A stretch of 11,712 bases of DNA from JAZGDL01 sp036477795 (GCA_036477795.1 JAZGDL010000118.1:1-11712); one strand, 5' to 3'; counted from the first letter of the stretch, positions 1 through 7,046 are shown. Notes: generated from the letters alone by a model not told the origin. Translations and numbers: made by a program.

Positions 1-51
1 CTCTTCACTCTGCAAACTGGAAAATAACAGGATCCCATACAAAATCAACCC

Positions 52-1236
52 ATGGCACCGAAAATCTTCATCAGTGCAGCCGAGCCCAGCGGCGATCTCC
101 ACGGGGCCGCCCTGATCCGCGAGTTCCTCGCCCAACACCCTGACGCCCACTTTGTCGGCGTCGCAGGCCCCAAAATGCGGGAACAGGGGTGCCAGGCCAT
201 CGCCGACATGACCGCCCGGGCGGCCATGCTCACGGGCGTAGTCTCGAACGCCCGGGCCGCCGCTGCCGTCCTGGCCCGCACCACGCACGAATTCTCCCAC
301 CACCACTACGACGCCGCCGTTGTCATCGATTCCCCAATGCTCAACCTCCCCATAGCCCTACGGGCCAAATCGCGGGCCATCCCCGTACTCTACTACATCG
401 CCCCCCAGCTTTGGGCCTGGGGGGCCTACAGGGCCCACAAAGTCCGCGCCCGGGTCGATAAGCTGGCCGTCATACTACCCTTCGAAGAGGACTACTTCCG
501 CAACGTGGGGCTCGACGCCGCCTACGTAGGCCACCCCCTGTTCGACCATCTCGCCAGCCGGCAGCCGGACCCCGCACAGGTCCGGGCCATCCAAGCCGCC
601 GGACAGCCGGTCATCGCCGTCCTCCCGGGCTCCCGCAAACACGTGGTCCGCGAGGTGCTCCCCGGCCAATTGGAGGTGGCTGCGGCAGTCCGCCAGCGCC
701 ACCCCGACGCCCACATCGTCGTCTCGACGGCCAACCCCACCGTCGCCAAGATTATTCAAGAAGGCACAAAGGCACGCAGGCACGGAGGCACGAAGGGGAA
801 TTGCCAATCGTCAATCGTCAGTGGTCAGTCGTCACTCGCCTCGCTGCTGTCCGCGGCTGACCTTACTCTGGTCGCCTCCGGCACGGCCACACTGGAGGTC
901 GCCTACCACGGCTGCCCCATGATCGTCATGTACAACGGCTCCAGACTCATGTATCACTTGCTCGGCCGCTGGATGATCACCAGCAAGTACCTGTCCCTGG
1001 TGAATATTCTGGCCCAGCGCGAACTGGTCCCCGAATTCATGCCCTACTACCGAACGACCGGGCCTATCGTTCGAACCGCCCTTGACCTTTTGGCATCGGC
1101 AGACCGTCTTGACCGAATCCGAGCGGAACTGGCTGAACTCATCGCCCCCATCGCCTCCCCGGGAGCGTCCGCCCGCACCGCCCGGATGTTGAGTGAAATG
1201 ATCGATTCCGGGTCAGCCACAGCCGATAACAATTGA
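52..1236 (+). CDS. lpxB: Lipid-A-disaccharide synthase (LpxB)
   Basis: Glycosyltransferase family 19 enzyme that joins UDP-2,3-diacylglucosamine and lipid X to give the lipid A disaccharide at the inner face of the cytoplasmic membrane. The 394-residue product carries family signatures in order: AAEPSGDLHGA (9-19), GVAGPKM (36-42), VIDSPMLNLP (91-100), YYIAPQLWAW (114-123), ILPFEEDYF (141-149), YVGHPL (158-163), LPGSR (191-195), ASGTATLE (275-282) and SLVNILAQRELVPEF (315-329). Residues 237-262 are not family sequence; they are encoded by an in-frame repeat (760-837) just before the SGTATLE loop, so without them the protein would be about 368 residues, near the usual size. The ATG at 52 leads directly into the conserved N-terminus, but no clear Shine-Dalgarno is visible before it. 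The TGA stop lies in an inverted copy of the same repeat. The common lpxA/fabZ neighbours are not in the window. Identity is secure; activity with the insert is inferred. Confidence 0.96.
   Translation: MAPKIFISAAEPSGDLHGAALIREFLAQHPDAHFVGVAGPKMREQGCQAIADMTARAAMLTGVVSNARAAAAVLARTTHEFSHHHYDAAVVIDSPMLNLPIALRAKSRAIPVLYYIAPQLWAWGAYRAHKVRARVDKLAVILPFEEDYFRNVGLDAAYVGHPLFDHLASRQPDPAQVRAIQAAGQPVIAVLPGSRKHVVREVLPGQLEVAAAVRQRHPDAHIVVSTANPTVAKIIQEGTKARRHGGTKGNCQSSIVSGQSSLASLLSAADLTLVASGTATLEVAYHGCPMIVMYNGSRLMYHLLGRWMITSKYLSLVNILAQRELVPEFMPYYRTTGPIVRTALDLLASADRLDRIRAELAELIAPIASPGASARTARMLSEMIDSGSATADNN
760..837 (+). repeat. R1 copy a: in-frame repeat inside lpxB
   Basis: About 78 bp made of two tandem tracts: 8-mer units resembling GGCACGAA (AGGCACAA, AGGCACGC, AGGCACGG, AGGCACGA), the junction GGGGAATTGC, then 7-mer units resembling CAATCGT (CAATCGT twice, then CAGTGGT, CAGTCGT). 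It is translated as residues 237-262 of LpxB, beginning EGTKARRHGGTKGN. Its length is a multiple of three and it contains no stop. The same two-tract design recurs at 1228-1290 (inverted), 1545-1643 (same orientation) and 3867-3927 (inverted). Confidence 0.88.
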
Positions 1237-1290
1237 CAATTGACGATTGACGATTGACGATTCTCTTCGTGCCTTGGTGCCTTCGTCCCG
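1228..1290 (-). repeat. R1 copy b: inverted, supplies the lpxB stop
   Basis: On the minus strand this reads GGGACGAAGGCACCAAGGCA, then CGAAGAGAATCGTCAATCGT, then further CAATCGT/CAATTGT units. This is the same 8-mer then 7-mer design as the copy inside lpxB, in the opposite orientation. On the + strand the 7-mer tract reads as ATTGAC units, so TGA occurs every 7 nt. The lpxB stop (1234-1236) is the first of these. Together with the hairpins at 1306-1398 it fills most of the 196-nt gap between lpxB and the next gene. Confidence 0.85.
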
Positions 1291-1305
1291 AGGGTCTGGT
1301 TGCCC

Positions 1306-1333
1306 AATCCCACGGATTTGAATCCGTGGGATT
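1306..1333. repeat. Perfect 13-bp-stem palindrome
   Basis: AATCCCACGGATT (1306-1318) and AATCCGTGGGATT (1321-1333) are exact reverse complements separated by TG. In RNA the stem would form with a somewhat opened loop. It has no trailing T-run, so it is not a canonical intrinsic terminator. It is the first of three palindromes in this gap. Confidence 0.85.
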
Positions 1334-1341
1334 CAGTACGC

Positions 1342-1367
1342 TATGCCGAGAATCCCTTCTCGGCATA
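1342..1367. repeat. R2 hairpin 1 (GAGAA-loop-TTCTC family)
   Basis: An 11-bp perfect stem (TATGCCGAGAA, 1342-1352, with TTCTCGGCATA, 1357-1367) closes a TCCC loop. The core CCGAGAATCCCTTCTCGG (1346-1363) is the exact reverse complement of the core of the next hairpin at 1375-1398, so the two are mirror copies of one element with complementary loops (TCCC and GGGA). Confidence 0.88.
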
Positions 1368-1374
1368 TAGCAGA

Positions 1375-1398
1375 GGACCGAGAAGGGATTCTCGGTCC
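1375..1398. repeat. R2 hairpin 2, mirror copy
   Basis: A 10-bp perfect stem (GGACCGAGAA with TTCTCGGTCC) closes a GGGA loop. The core CCGAGAAGGGATTCTCGG (1378-1395) is the reverse complement of hairpin 1. It ends 34 nt before the start codon of the downstream gene. Related hairpins occur at 9477-9500 and 10500-10521. Confidence 0.88.
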
Positions 1399-1419
1399 AG
1401 CGACCGTGGGTTTCAACGT

Positions 1420-1424
1420 GGAGG
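1420..1424 (+). promoter_or_regulatory. Shine-Dalgarno GGAGG that decides the GTG start
   Basis: GGAGG at 1420-1424 lies 8 nt before GTG 1433, a good spacing. The ATG at 1442 would be 17 nt away and the ATG at 1343 lies inside a palindrome with no ribosome binding site. The gene therefore most likely starts at 1433. Confidence 0.65.
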
Positions 1425-1432
1425 TGTACACC

Positions 1433-3874
1433 GTGCGCCTTATGAAAATGGTACGGGGAGCACTCGTTCCGGTGTGCGTTATGCTGCTGGCGCCCAATGA
1501 ATCCAGCGGCCGACCAGAGCCCACCGCCCCCGAGACCGCGTCGCAGGAAGGGACGAAGGGGGAGGAAGGCACGGAGGCACGAAGGCACGAAGGGGAATCG
1601 CCAATCCGCAATCCGCAATCCGCAATCCCCAATCCGCAATCCCCGGGGACCCGGCGGATGGTGGAACGGCTGCAGGAGGCCGATCTCCAAGCCCACCCGA
1701 GAACCAACCACTATTTGAATGCCCGCCGGGTGGAAAACAAACGAAAGATGCTGCGAATGGTCCGAGACGAGAGGGTCGAAGTGGGCGCCCGCTATCACCT
1801 GGCCGTGGAGTTGGCCCGCGCGGGGAAAAACAAGGGTGCGGTCGGACAATGCGGCCAACTGGAGACACTCATCGAAGAGCAGGAGTCGCCGGTTCGCCCC
1901 AAAGCCAGACGGCAGCTCAGGGCACTGCGCGCCTTAGCCCTTCTGCGCTTCGCCGAACAGCAAAACGGAGACGCCCTGCACAACGCGGATTCGTGCCTTG
2001 TGCCCATCAAAGGAGGCGGAGTCCATGTGGTCCAAGACAGTTCCAGAGCTGCTATCGAACTGCTGGAAGCGGCGTTGAAAGAGGATCCGCAGGACATGGT
2101 GTCGCGCTGGCTTGTGAACCTGGCATATATGAACGTGGGCGAGCATCCGGAAAAAGTCCCCAAGGAGTGGTTGATACCCGAGAAAGTCTTCGACTCGGAT
2201 TACGATATCAAGCGGTTTCACGATGTTGCCGGGACGCTGGGTTTGGATATCGCCGGGCTGGCCGGCGGTTCGATCATTGAGGACTTCGACGGTGACGGGT
2301 ACCTGGACATCATGGCCTCATCGTGGGGCCTTCGCGACCAGATCCGGTTCTTCCGCAACAACAGGGATGGAACGTTCACCGACCGCACCAAAGAAGCCGG
2401 GCTGATCGGCATCACCGGCGGACTGAATACCTGCCACGCCGATTACAACAACGACGGGCACGCCGATGTGTTGGTTTTGCGCGGGGCCTGGTTGCAGGAA
2501 GGGGGGCGCCATCCCAATTCACTGTTGAAAAACAACGGTGACGGGACCTTCTCCGATGTCACCGAAGAGGCCGGCGCCCTGTCGTTGCACCCCACCCAAA
2601 CGGCGGCCTGGTGCGATTACGACGGCGACGGATGGATCGACCTGTTCATCGGTAACGAATCGGCTCCGCAGGGCCAGCACCCCTGCGAGCTTTACCATAA
2701 CAACGGCGACGGCACCTTCACGGAATGTGCGGCTCAGCAGGGGGTCGCCGCCGTCGGTTTTATCAAAGGGGTGGCCTGTGGTGACTACAACAACGACGGG
2801 CGCCCGGATATCTACCTGTCCAAGCTGGGCGGAGCGAACGTCCTCTATCGCAATGACGGGCCGGTGGAATCGGCTCAGGAGGATGGATCGTCGGGCGAGT
2901 CCGAGCGGTCGGCGGAGGGGGCTTCGGTCCGGCTGTGGCGCTTCACCGACACGTCTCAAGCGGCCGGTGTGACCGAGCCGAAGGCCAGCTTGGGGACCTG
3001 GTTCTGGGACTACGACAACGACGGCTGGATGGACCTCCTTGTCCTGGGACACGGCTGGAAAGACGTGGGGGACATGGCCGCCGAGTACCTGGGGCTGCCC
3101 CATGACGCCGCGCACGCGTGTTTGTACCACAATAACGGCGACGGCACCTTCACCGATGTTGCCTCAGCGGCCAAGGTGGACAAGCTTCTGCTGGCCATGG
3201 GCTGCAATTTCGGCGACCTGGATAACGACGGATTTCTCGACTTCTATGTCGGTACCGGCGAGCCGAGCCTAAACGCCCTTATCCCCAACAGGATGTTTCG
3301 CAACGCCGAAGGGAAGCTGTTCCAGGACGTCACCACCTCCGGCGGGTTCGGCCACGTGCAGAAAGGGCACGGGATCGCATTCGGTGATATTGATAACGAC
3401 GGCGACCAGGACATTTACACCGTGATGGGCGGGATGTTTTCCGGCGACACCTACTACAACGTGCTCTTCGAGAACCCCGGACACGGCAACCATTGGGTTA
3501 CCCTGCGGCTGGAGGGAGTCCAGACCAATCGCGCCGCCATTGGCGCACGGATGCACATCAACGTAGCTACCGACACGGGACAGCGCGACATCTACGCCAC
3601 GGTTTCAACCGGCGGCAGCTTCGGATCCTCCAGCCTGCAGCAGGAGATCGGCCTGGGACAGGCTAAGTCCATTCGCTTTGTCGAGGTTTTCTGGCCGGTC
3701 ACCGGAAAGACCCAGCGCTTCGAGAACGTAGCCATGGACCAGATAGTGCGGATCAAGGAGGGCCAGCCGGAAGCGGTGCCGGTGAAGCTCAAGCGCATCG
3801 TTTTTGCCTCGGCCAAAGACAAGCGTCCGGATGTAGAGCCGCGCGGCCCCGACGTGGGCAAGATCGATGATTGA
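1433..3874 (+). CDS. Exported FG-GAP/ASPIC-UnbV (CRTAC1-type) protein with TPR-like N-region
   Basis: An 813-residue protein from the GTG at 1433 (MRLMKMVRGALVPVCVMLLA). The start looks like a signal peptide: basic n-region, hydrophobic core, no lipobox. Residues about 38-70 are a translated repeat (E/G/T/K/R/H-rich, then NPQSA-like). Residues about 75-250 are alpha-helical and TPR-like, including WLVNLAYMNVGEHPEKVP. Seven calcium-type D-x-[DN]-x-DG motifs follow at about residues 284, 337, 395, 451, 526, 595 and 652, fitting a seven-bladed beta-propeller. A Ser/Glu-rich insertion of about 35 residues lies between motifs 4 and 5. An ASPIC/UnbV domain (about 685-775) contains the IGARM region and VFWPVTGKTQRF. 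By family knowledge this is an extracytoplasmic binding or scaffold protein; no reaction is assigned. It heads a block with the TPR and second propeller genes. The TGA stop lies in an inverted R1 repeat. Confidence 0.9.
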   Translation: MRLMKMVRGALVPVCVMLLAPNESSGRPEPTAPETASQEGTKGEEGTEARRHEGESPIRNPQSAIPNPQSPGTRRMVERLQEADLQAHPRTNHYLNARRVENKRKMLRMVRDERVEVGARYHLAVELARAGKNKGAVGQCGQLETLIEEQESPVRPKARRQLRALRALALLRFAEQQNGDALHNADSCLVPIKGGGVHVVQDSSRAAIELLEAALKEDPQDMVSRWLVNLAYMNVGEHPEKVPKEWLIPEKVFDSDYDIKRFHDVAGTLGLDIAGLAGGSIIEDFDGDGYLDIMASSWGLRDQIRFFRNNRDGTFTDRTKEAGLIGITGGLNTCHADYNNDGHADVLVLRGAWLQEGGRHPNSLLKNNGDGTFSDVTEEAGALSLHPTQTAAWCDYDGDGWIDLFIGNESAPQGQHPCELYHNNGDGTFTECAAQQGVAAVGFIKGVACGDYNNDGRPDIYLSKLGGANVLYRNDGPVESAQEDGSSGESERSAEGASVRLWRFTDTSQAAGVTEPKASLGTWFWDYDNDGWMDLLVLGHGWKDVGDMAAEYLGLPHDAAHACLYHNNGDGTFTDVASAAKVDKLLLAMGCNFGDLDNDGFLDFYVGTGEPSLNALIPNRMFRNAEGKLFQDVTTSGGFGHVQKGHGIAFGDIDNDGDQDIYTVMGGMFSGDTYYNVLFENPGHGNHWVTLRLEGVQTNRAAIGARMHINVATDTGQRDIYATVSTGGSFGSSSLQQEIGLGQAKSIRFVEVFWPVTGKTQRFENVAMDQIVRIKEGQPEAVPVKLKRIVFASAKDKRPDVEPRGPDVGKIDD
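1545..1643 (+). repeat. R1 copy c: in-frame repeat inside the FG-GAP gene
   Basis: About 99 bp with the same two-tract design as the lpxB insert: GGCACGGA/GGCACGAA 8-mers, the junction GGGGAATCGC, then CAATCCG 7-mers (at least five, some altered). It encodes about residues 39-70, including EARRHEGESPIRNPQSA. Relative to the shared GAAGGGGAAT junction it is read in a different frame from the lpxB copy, yet is still stop-free. It lies between the signal peptide and the helical domain. Confidence 0.86.
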
Positions 3875-3927
3875 CGATTGTCGATTGACGATTGGTGAAG
3901 AGTGAAGATTCCCCTTCGTGCCTTGTC
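3867..3927 (-). repeat. R1 copy d: inverted, spans a stop and a start codon
   Basis: On the minus strand this reads AAGGCACGAAGGGGAATCTT, a CTTCACTCTTCACC stretch, then CAATCGT/CAATCGA 7-mers. It covers the TGA stop of the FG-GAP gene (3872-3874), the 27-nt gap, and the GTG start of the TPR gene (3902) with its first codons. The tract GATTCCCCTTCGTGCC (3907-3922) encodes the basic part of the TPR protein's N-terminus. Confidence 0.85.
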
Positions 3928-5317
3928 GATCGTGGTCTTGATGATCGGTGCCTCGGTGCTGGCTTTCGGGCTCATGCGGAATCGACTTCACAGCCCGGTC
4001 TCGGTGCCGTTGCCCGCTGATCTTCATATCTTGGAACCGGCCCTGGTCGAGCTGATCGAGGAGTGCGACCGGGCGATCCACGCGCGGCCGGACGATCCCA
4101 AGGCCCATGGGCGGTTGGGAGCGGTCTACGAGGTTCACGGGTATCCCGACCTGGCCCTACGTTGCTACGCCGCGGCGGTGGCGATGGACCCATCGGACCT
4201 GCGCTGGCGCTACTTCGCCGGGGTGATCTTGCAGGAACGAGGTCGCCTGGCAAAAGCTGAAAAGGCCTTCAGGGAGGTCATCGAGAAGGAACCTGACTAC
4301 GCCCCGGCTCATCAGCGGCTGGGGACCATCCTGTTTGAGAACAAGCGATATGACCAGGCTGCTGAAGCATTTACCCAGGCCGTTCGCCGCAGCGCACAGC
4401 AGCCCACCGGCTATGTCGGGCTGGCACGCGTGCGCTTGGAGACCGGTTTCTACGACGAGGCGGTCGGGCTGTTGACCAGCGCCATCGCCACCCGACCGTC
4501 TGACTGCGAGGCTCATCATCTGCTCGGCCGGGCCTATCAGAAACTAGGCCGGCTGGAGGAAGCAAGAGAGGCTTTTGAGCGTTGCACGAATCGGATGGAA
4601 CGGATGGTATACGATCCGTGGCGCGACGCCCTACGGCTGCAGGCGGCCACGCGCTCAGGGCGACGGGAACGTGCCAAGAAGCTGCTCAGCAAAGGTCAGG
4701 CCACTGCCGCTCTGGCGATACTCGAGGCACTGATCGCGGAGGATGCGGCTGATGCGCCAGCGCTGAATATGTTGGGGATCAGCTACCTTCTCCTGAGACG
4801 CCCCGACGATGCCAAGGAGGCTTTGCTAAGAGCTCTGCCGCTCGACGAGCATAACCCAACCACGCATGTCAATCTTTCCGCGGTGCTGTTGGTCGTCGGT
4901 GATCATTCGTCCGCCCTGGAACACGCTACCCAGGCCACGCGCCTGGCGCCTGGGGGTGCGCAGGGGTTCGTCAATCAAGCGAGGGCCCTCTTGCGGTTGC
5001 GGCGATTCGATGAGGCTGCGGCGGCATTTGGCCGGGCGGGAGAGGTCGATGGACGGATGATCGACGCACATCGAGGCCATTGCTTGACCCTTTTGCGACT
5101 GAAGCGCTTCGACGAGGCGGTCGAAGCATGCCAGGTTGCCGTCAAACTCGCGCCCGCCTCGTGGCGGGATCGATACAATCTCGGCACTCTCTACGGCAAG
5201 TTGGGCCTCTACCAGAAGGCCGTCGAGACTTTGAGCATCGCCGATAAGCTCGATCCGGGAAACTCCAGGATTGCGAAACTGCTAACGAGATACCGACATG
5301 GCGTGGAGAACAGATAG
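3902..5317 (+). CDS. Membrane-anchored tetratricopeptide repeat protein
   Basis: A 471-residue protein starting at GTG 3902 (MKIPLRALSIVVLMIGASVL). A short basic n-region and a hydrophobic segment (about 8-25) form a single N-terminal membrane anchor or uncleaved signal. The rest is helical repeats of about 34 residues, roughly 10-11 TPR units, e.g. about 65-98, 99-132, 133-166, 167-200, 201-230, and 254 to 453 after a linker containing YDPWRDAL (237-244). Consensus positions are visible in GRLGAVYEVHGYPDLALRCY and LLGRAYQKLGRLEEAREAFE. TPRs mediate protein-protein contacts, so a scaffold role is likely. The start codon and n-region come from an inverted R1 repeat; no good Shine-Dalgarno precedes it, so a start at ATG 3941 cannot be excluded, though that would lose the basic n-region. 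The 3' end overlaps the next gene by 20 nt. No catalytic motif is seen. Confidence 0.9.
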   Translation: MKIPLRALSIVVLMIGASVLAFGLMRNRLHSPVSVPLPADLHILEPALVELIEECDRAIHARPDDPKAHGRLGAVYEVHGYPDLALRCYAAAVAMDPSDLRWRYFAGVILQERGRLAKAEKAFREVIEKEPDYAPAHQRLGTILFENKRYDQAAEAFTQAVRRSAQQPTGYVGLARVRLETGFYDEAVGLLTSAIATRPSDCEAHHLLGRAYQKLGRLEEAREAFERCTNRMERMVYDPWRDALRLQAATRSGRRERAKKLLSKGQATAALAILEALIAEDAADAPALNMLGISYLLLRRPDDAKEALLRALPLDEHNPTTHVNLSAVLLVVGDHSSALEHATQATRLAPGGAQGFVNQARALLRLRRFDEAAAAFGRAGEVDGRMIDAHRGHCLTLLRLKRFDEAVEACQVAVKLAPASWRDRYNLGTLYGKLGLYQKAVETLSIADKLDPGNSRIAKLLTRYRHGVENR

Positions 5318-7046
5318 CCCGGGCATCAGCCTGGGACTGATTGCAGCCGGTCTGCTATTGGCGGCGCTAGGCGTCACCATAGCATTGAGGCGGCCCGTGG
5401 GGCGTGAAGAATCCGCGGGCTCACCCGCTCCCGCAGCAACAGCGCTGATCTGGTTTGACGAAGTCGCGGCGGAGTCGGGCATCGATTTCCAGCACGTTTC
5501 GGGCCAGGCGGAGAAGCGCTACTTTCCGGAAATCATGAGCGGGGGCGTGGGGCTGATTGACTATGACCGGGACGGCCATCTCGACGTCTATTTCGTGCAG
5601 GGCGGCCGCGTCGTGGGCCCGCCGCCCGACAGGCCGGGGAACAGGCTGTATCGCAACCTGGGCAACGGCAGGTTCGCGGACGTGACCGCCCAAGCCGGCG
5701 TCGGAGACAAAGGTTATGGAATGGGATGTGCGTGCGGTGATTTCGACAACGACGGCTGGACGGACATCTACGTGACCAACGTCGGTCCCAGCCTGTTGTA
5801 TCGCAACAACGGTGATGGAACGTTCAGCGACGTAACGGATCGGGCCGGCGTGGGTGATCCCTCATTTGGGTCCAGCGCCGCTTTCACCGACTATGACCAT
5901 GACGGTGATCTGGACCTGTTCGTCGTCAACTACACCCGGTGGTCGGCTCAGACGGAGATCGAATGCTTCGCCCCCAACGGGCGGCTGGACTATTGCGGCC
6001 CTACCAACTACCAGCAGCCGGCGCCGGATACGTTATATCGGAATGAGGGCGACGGCACGTTCACGAACGTGACCCGGTCGGCGGGCATCGCCGCGGCGTT
6101 CGGAAACGGGTTGGGGATAGTCGCCACCGACCTTGACGGCGACGGGTGGACGGACTTCGCGGTTGCCAACGACCTGATGGCCAACCAACTGTGGATCAAC
6201 AACCGTGACGGTACGTTTCGTGAAGAAGGATTGGTGCGGGGGATGGCCTACAATGGCGAAGGCTTCGCGGAGTCGGGCATGGGCATCGACGCCCAGGACA
6301 TCGACGACGACGGCGATTCAGAGGTTTTCATGACCCATTTCGATGGGCTGACTAACACGTTGTACATCAACGATGGAGGCCTGTTTGACGATCGGACCAG
6401 CCACTACGGACTGATGGGCAGCCTGCCGTTCACCGGCTTCGGCACCGCCCTGATCGATCTGAACAACGACGGGTTGCTGGACATCTATGTGGCCAACGGC
6501 CGCGTAGCAGGGGGCGACGCCGGAGCCGGCGAAGAAAAGCGCTACAGCGAGCTCAACCAGCTCTTTGAGGGCCTGGGCGACCATACTTTCCGTGAGGTGT
6601 TTCCGCGGGGGGGCACGCAAGACCCTCTCGTTCATTCCAGCCGCGGCGCCGCCTTTGGCGACTACGACAACGACGGCGACGTCGACATCTTCGTAGTGAA
6701 TAGAGACGCCCCGGCCTACGTGCTGAACAACCGTGGCTCGCCGGTGAACCATTGGACTATGTTCCGGGTGGTCAACCATCACGGTGCGGACGCTATCGGC
6801 GCCCGTGTACAGATCGAGGTGGACGGGCACAAGCGATTCCGTGATGTTCGCACGGGATACAGCTATTGCGCCAGCAATGATCCACGCGTGCACTTCGGGC
6901 TGGGAACCGTCTCAAGGGTCGACGGCGTCGAGGTCAGGTGGGTGGACGGCACGGTTCAACGGTTCGGATCCTTCACCGCCGATCAGATCGTCGAGCTCAA
7001 ACGCTCTAAATCAGCCGGCGGTACTCGCGGTCGATCGTCTCGATGA
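5298..7046 (+). CDS. Membrane-anchored FG-GAP/ASPIC-UnbV (CRTAC1-type) propeller protein
   Basis: A 582-residue protein whose ATG at 5298 lies inside the end of the TPR gene (20-nt overlap, probable translational coupling). Residues about 10-30 (ISLGLIAAGLLLAALGVTIA) are one hydrophobic anchor followed by RRPVGREE. After a Pro/Ala linker, WFDEVAAESGIDFQHVSG opens a typical CRTAC1-family propeller. Seven D-x-[DN]-x-DG motifs lie at about residues 88, 148, 198, 278, 334, 387 and 455. The fifth ends in SEV, a slight departure from the usual D-hydrophobic ending. The C-terminal ASPIC/UnbV domain (about 493-570) includes NHWTMFRVV, AIGARVQIEV, VHFGLGTVSRVDGVEVRWVDG and IVEL. It differs from the first propeller gene in lacking TPRs and in being anchored. 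Its last 13 codons overlap, tail to tail, a gene remnant on the other strand, so the tail KSAGGTRGRSSR is probably acquired. Confidence 0.92.
   Translation: MAWRTDSPGISLGLIAAGLLLAALGVTIALRRPVGREESAGSPAPAATALIWFDEVAAESGIDFQHVSGQAEKRYFPEIMSGGVGLIDYDRDGHLDVYFVQGGRVVGPPPDRPGNRLYRNLGNGRFADVTAQAGVGDKGYGMGCACGDFDNDGWTDIYVTNVGPSLLYRNNGDGTFSDVTDRAGVGDPSFGSSAAFTDYDHDGDLDLFVVNYTRWSAQTEIECFAPNGRLDYCGPTNYQQPAPDTLYRNEGDGTFTNVTRSAGIAAAFGNGLGIVATDLDGDGWTDFAVANDLMANQLWINNRDGTFREEGLVRGMAYNGEGFAESGMGIDAQDIDDDGDSEVFMTHFDGLTNTLYINDGGLFDDRTSHYGLMGSLPFTGFGTALIDLNNDGLLDIYVANGRVAGGDAGAGEEKRYSELNQLFEGLGDHTFREVFPRGGTQDPLVHSSRGAAFGDYDNDGDVDIFVVNRDAPAYVLNNRGSPVNHWTMFRVVNHHGADAIGARVQIEVDGHKRFRDVRTGYSYCASNDPRVHFGLGTVSRVDGVEVRWVDGTVQRFGSFTADQIVELKRSKSAGGTRGRSSR

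Noticed and set aside
1..51. Possible end of another R1 copy at the window start (CTCTTCACTCTGC)
   Set aside because: Only about 10 nt resemble the CTTCACTCTTCACC part of the copy at 3867-3927. Too short to support without the sequence to the left.
760..837. CRISPR-like array
   Set aside because: The units are 7 and 8 bp, tandem and without spacers, and there are no cas genes.
1342..1398. tRNA or other structured RNA gene
   Set aside because: The fold is two simple hairpins with no cloverleaf, no conserved T-loop and no CCA end. No tRNA or rRNA signature was seen anywhere in the window.
1300..1500. A short + strand frame through the hairpins (NPTDLNPWD-like)
   Set aside because: It is encoded by palindromes, overlaps the start of a well-supported gene, and has no ribosome binding site.
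1139..1858. Minus-strand open frames across the lpxB end and the repeat gap
   Set aside because: They are made of repeat and antisense sequence, with no conserved domain. They stay open because of the repeats' composition.
2519..3130. A 203-codon open frame on the minus strand
   Set aside because: It mirrors the FG-GAP motifs of the + strand gene (valine-rich VAVVIAPG-like runs opposite the Asp-rich loops), so it is a shadow.
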